A DNA stretch of 64,000 nt from Gerris lacustris (lineage: Eukaryota > Arthropoda > Insecta > Hemiptera > Gerridae): contig OX578281.1 in the NCBI GenBank assembly GCA_951217055.1, positions 27,886,101-27,950,100 on the forward strand, given 5' to 3'. The position numbers and the translations under genes were made by a program. This document shows positions 60,371-64,000 of this stretch, in pieces; position 1 is the first letter of the stretch, and each line of letters opens with the position of its first letter. Under the pieces are notes generated by a model. It did not search any database. It was not told where the DNA came from and was given only the letters and a program-made list of their open reading frames with translations.

Positions 60371-62555
60371 GGGGCAGTGCCCCCGCCAAGTCGAGCACAG
60401 CCGGTACCATCCTTTACTGGAATCAACTCACGGCAATTTGAACTCCCCTCTATTATTCTATTGAAGATACTTAGATATATAAAATTAATTCTAATTTAAA
60501 GTTCATGACAAACAGAACCAGAAATAAAAATTTCACACCTCTACCTATAGCAGTTCATAAGATATATGGGCCTAAAGTTTTGTTATTTTGTCACTCACTG
60601 ACTGACTGACTCACTCACTCATAATAATTGTAAGGCACTTCTAACAATTCTAGAAACTTTAAATTTTGGATATAGGTAGAGTTTATTCTACAAATAAAGG
60701 AAAAATTCAAAAATCCGCAAAAAACTGTTTTTTTTGTCCCTTTCAAGGTCAATAGAAAAACCGCCTATTCAAAATATTGTAAAAAATTGTAATCAGCGCC
60801 ACTAAAGCTACCTAGTAGAGAACTTTAAAACTAAAAAGTTATTTAAAGAACGTTCGTTGAGATTGATTTGACTGTTATTTTAAAGTGCAAACTTATTTAC
60901 TACAGATTATTTTTTTAAGTTCAATTTGAACACCCACCGATAAAGAAGTTACACGAAAGATAAGAAAGAAAGAAAAACGAAAAATTGATTGGGGCAATAA
61001 AAAATTACTTACAAAAAGATGTGAAATCCCAACAAAAATACTAGTGTAAAAAATAAGCCAAGTCTCGCGTAAAAAGTTGTGAGATAGGTTTAACCAAGTC
61101 TCCCACTGTCCGAGTAAGTTTCACTAGGTCTAATTACATACATGTACATTACAAATACATGATGTATGTCTGTCCTTCTCTCTATTCTCTTTCCCACATC
61201 ACTCTACACGTTTAAATTTAAAAACATTTTCTGACTTGGTAAATACACACCACAAAGAGGCTAAAATTAAATGGAGTGTCGTATACAAATTTGAATCCTT
61301 TCCTTGTGCTGCGACGCTCAAATGAAAAAATAATTTGTATTATTTGATTTAAGTTTGTGGTGTGGTATTTGCCAAGTCAGAAAATGTTGTTAAATTTAAA
61401 CTTGTAGAGTGATTTGGGAAAGAGAATAGAGAGAAGGACAGACAAACATCTTGTACCTGCACTGGATAAATTAGACCTAGTGGAAATTACTCGCGGACAG
61501 TGGGAGACTTGGTTAAACCTGTGATCTCGCAACTTTTTATGTTGTAAATATATGTATATATTTATTTATTATTATTTTGTATTTGGTTTTTTCTTTTGAG
61601 CTTACAGAATCAGAAATCCCTTTCAGACATCAGGGAACACTTTTAGTGCCATGTCTGACAGTCGGTCGGTCTGTCTGACACTCAATTTTTCCGAACCAAC
61701 ATATCTTAAAAACTACTTGTCCTACTTTCTGTGCCCATTTTTTTCTCCTTCACAAGCCCACAAACATACATTTATTTACACTCAATATCTTCAAAATGAC
61801 TCATCTTTTAGGAAATTTGGATGGTTTGTCGAAAGTAGCCCGCAGATAGTACCAGATTAATTTCAACCGTCTGCGCTTTTTAACTTTTGATAAATTGATA
61901 CTTTAATTCATGTAAAAATTTTGACTTATTAAAAAAATGAGAAAAATAATTAAATAAATTAGACAACAATGGACTGTAAAAGCATAAAATCAATAAAGTA
62001 CGTGCTAGGATGAGAGGAAGCTATGTGCCACTCTAATTAGCAGTTTTATTGAATGATGCTTTGAAAATATTAATAACTTGCACTGTCATGGGAAATACAT
62101 AATGAGTGAAAGTTATAGAAAATTTGTACTTCACAAACAAGTAAAGTTAAATAGAAGCATATAAATAAAAAAGATACATTGCAGTATAGTTAAGTAATTA
62201 TTATGTACAATATTGCAACTCAGTTGTACAATTAAATAATAAAATGGTAGTTGCGTAATCAAGACGTGACGTGTAAACTTACCATGTATTATGCTCCGTT
62301 AATTAATTTAGCTTCCGACTTATTAAATACATTTATGTATTTGTTAATAAAATTGAAGTTTTAGATATTCAGGTATAGATATACTAATGCACTTTGAGTA
62401 AAAATGATTAGGTAAATGGGAAATAATTTGCTTTTACCGAGGCGTAAGTAGTTTTTATCCTTAAGTATAGTCGAGATTCTAGATAATTTGGACTGTTATT
62501 TTTATCTTCAGATGATAATTTTGACCTTTCCTTTATTCCTTATCCACACAAGAGA
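60369..62555. other. Intergenic with an inverted pair and family S copy
   Basis: About 61030-61250 and 61340-61540 are inverted copies of each other (for example 'cccactgtccgag' against 'cggacagtggg', and 'tttctgacttggtaaatac' against its complement), forming a foldback of about 0.5 kb. A family S copy follows at 61595-61860. A MITE terminus (GCTAGGATGAGAGGAAGCTA) lies at 61999-62040. No gene. Confidence 0.6.
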
Positions 62556-62860
62556 TAGCCAATGTGGCCGCGTGGATTAAATTTCTTATCACATCTGCTC
62601 GACCATCAATGAATTAAGGGCGACACGAGGTCGTGGATTCGATCCCACACCGAGTTGCTCTGATTTATATGACTCACTAATGATCACACCATACTCGTTT
62701 CGGCGGTACAGTGTACCGATGTATAATGAGTGAAGTAGCTGGAACACTTTCATACGAGGTTAGTAAAATGGGCCTAAAAGATGGCCCAATTGCTAGGTTC
62801 GAATAAGTGGTGCTTTCTACCTGTCTACTACTGCTATATACTTAAGATATCCACTAACAA
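62556..62860 (+). mobile_element. tRNA-derived SINE (SINE family 1), plus-strand copy
   Basis: A box GTGGCCGCGTGG at 62564-62575 and B box GGATTCGATCCC at 62635-62646. The body is shared with the minus-strand copy at 13100-13415. Confidence 0.86.
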
Positions 62861-62935
62861 TCCTTGCCACCTCCGTAAATAACAATCCAGTAAGTCAGTT
62901 TAGTGGTGCCGGATGGCACCTCTATTTGCTTAATT

Positions 62936-63530
62936 ACTACGTTCTTATTAGCTTGCTTTCTTGTTTGTTTGTTTGTCCGGTACAAATCTGGCAATCGATT
63001 TCTAACTAACTTGCCGAATAGCTAGACATTTGAAACTTTTAGCATAGCTCAGAACACGATGACAATGCATTATTTTAATACTTTTAGCCATCTTTCAGCA
63101 GAATTTAATTGGTTTTCAGCAAATTTTGCTGTATGGAAAGTTAGTTCGGAAAAAATCCGCAAGTTATTTTATTTGTTTTGCCATATCCCATATTTACGCA
63201 ATCTTCATTTTGACGGGTCTCAAATTTGTGATAGATAAACATTGAATGACAGCGAAACAGGAAGTATTGATTATATTATTTCAAATATATCGATGGCACG
63301 CTTTAGATTTGGTGTTGGGGAGATCCGTTGTACAAAGATGTCCTTTTATAGGTTTAAGATCAGCTCTCTAGATGGTTTTCATTTATGTGAAGTAAATAAA
63401 TTCGGAACTATTTTTTCTTTCACTAACATTATATATTATATAACAATAACAATTATATTATCAACATTACATACGATTCAACAGAAAATTTAAAAACGTA
63501 GTATATAAAAAGTTCTTTTTATCTTGAAAT
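62936..63530 (+). repeat. Family R, full-length copy
   Basis: Starts ACTACGTTCTTATTAGCTTG and ends TTTTATCTTGAAATT. It contains all internal blocks seen in copy 1 and is the clearest reference copy in the window. Confidence 0.85.
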
Positions 63531-64000
63531 TATTTATTACATTAAGCTCGCTTCATTGATAGAGCTTCGCGATGCCTAGTAATAATTATTTAGTTCTTTA
63601 TATGTCATTCTTAAGAACTCAAAGATGGTTATAAGAATACAAGACAGTATAGATAATTGTTTAACTGATTAACCAAAAAAATAAATATTTCAATTAAATA
63701 AAAGATTTGCGAGCTACTTATTAGAGGTGCATTTACTTCTCGCACGTTCAACGCAAAAAAATAAGGTAAAAAATTACATTTATAAAGTCATACTATTATA
63801 TTGCCAAATAACAACTATCCCCTAAATACATCTATGTGAAATGGAAAGCTTTACGCCTCTCTAATTGTTGACATACTGTTCTGAAATGCCCAAACAACCT
63901 ATATTTGGTAAAAAAAAAAAAAAAAAAATACACACACACACAACGCGACGTGTATCTAACACAGGTTTGTCAGGTCTGATGAGGTACTGAGGAATTATAC
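63531..64000. other. AT-rich end of window
   Basis: No gene or recognised repeat, apart from an A18 tract followed by (AC)n at about 63910-63945. Confidence 0.5.

Overview
This window looks like AT-rich, repeat-laden nuclear DNA from an insect; the order cannot be fixed from the sequence. The genes have small exons with GT-AG introns of 0.2 to 7.3 kb. The proteins are typical of arthropods: a CLIP-domain serine protease, a secreted pancreatic-type lipase or phospholipase A1, and a glycine-rich cuticle-like protein. The intergenic and intronic DNA is full of MITEs, tRNA-derived SINEs, decayed non-LTR retrotransposons, a Ty1/copia element and (AT)n or poly-C tracts. All coordinates, splice sites and phases were worked out by eye.

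Three host genes can be assembled, all on the minus strand. (1) 12707-2990: a seven-exon secreted lipase of 329 aa. It has a complete Ser172/Asp197/His258 triad and a very short lid, so it is probably phospholipase A1-like. All exon phases fit. (2) 33377-21231: an eight-exon CLIP-domain trypsin-like protease of 580 aa. It has a signal peptide, a six-Cys CLIP domain, a long Ser/Thr/Pro mucin-like linker encoded by a minisatellite, a Lys-Ile activation site and a complete His379/Asp428/Ser528 catalytic domain of the snake/persephone/Hayan (CLIPC) style. (3) 53526-45589: a two-exon glycine-rich secreted protein of 201 aa. A 7.3-kb intron lies after codon 6, and a TATA box plus initiator is visible.

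Layout. 1-2.76 kb: AT-rich DNA, a large TA/TACA microsatellite, and a 5'-truncated non-LTR element split by a hAT-type MITE with an 8-bp target duplication. 2.99-12.7 kb: the lipase gene, whose introns hold non-LTR fragments, a SINE, a foldback element and an (AT)n tract. 12.7-14.3 kb: a SINE and other repeats. 14.27-18.65 kb: an apparently intact Ty1/copia retrotransposon with LTRs that differ by one indel. 18.65-21.2 kb: dispersed repeats. 21.2-33.4 kb: the CLIP protease gene, whose introns carry several inverted-repeat elements and an array of a roughly 600-bp repeat family. 33.4-45.5 kb: gene-poor DNA with tandem repeats, a GC-rich island and a 1.18-kb hAT-type MITE. 45.6-53.6 kb: the glycine-rich gene. 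53.6-64 kb: no gene seen; palindromic MITEs, tandem repeats of 58 and 287 bp, microsatellites and a SINE.

The three genes form no operon-like unit. All encode secreted products: an extracellular lipid hydrolase, a hemolymph protease-cascade zymogen and a structural cuticle-type protein. The most notable observations are that the lipase start codon lies in sequence matching a MITE terminal inverted repeat, that the CLIP exon is a phase-symmetric cassette, that the protease linker grows from a coding minisatellite, and that the copia element is nearly pristine with tandem AT-hooks.
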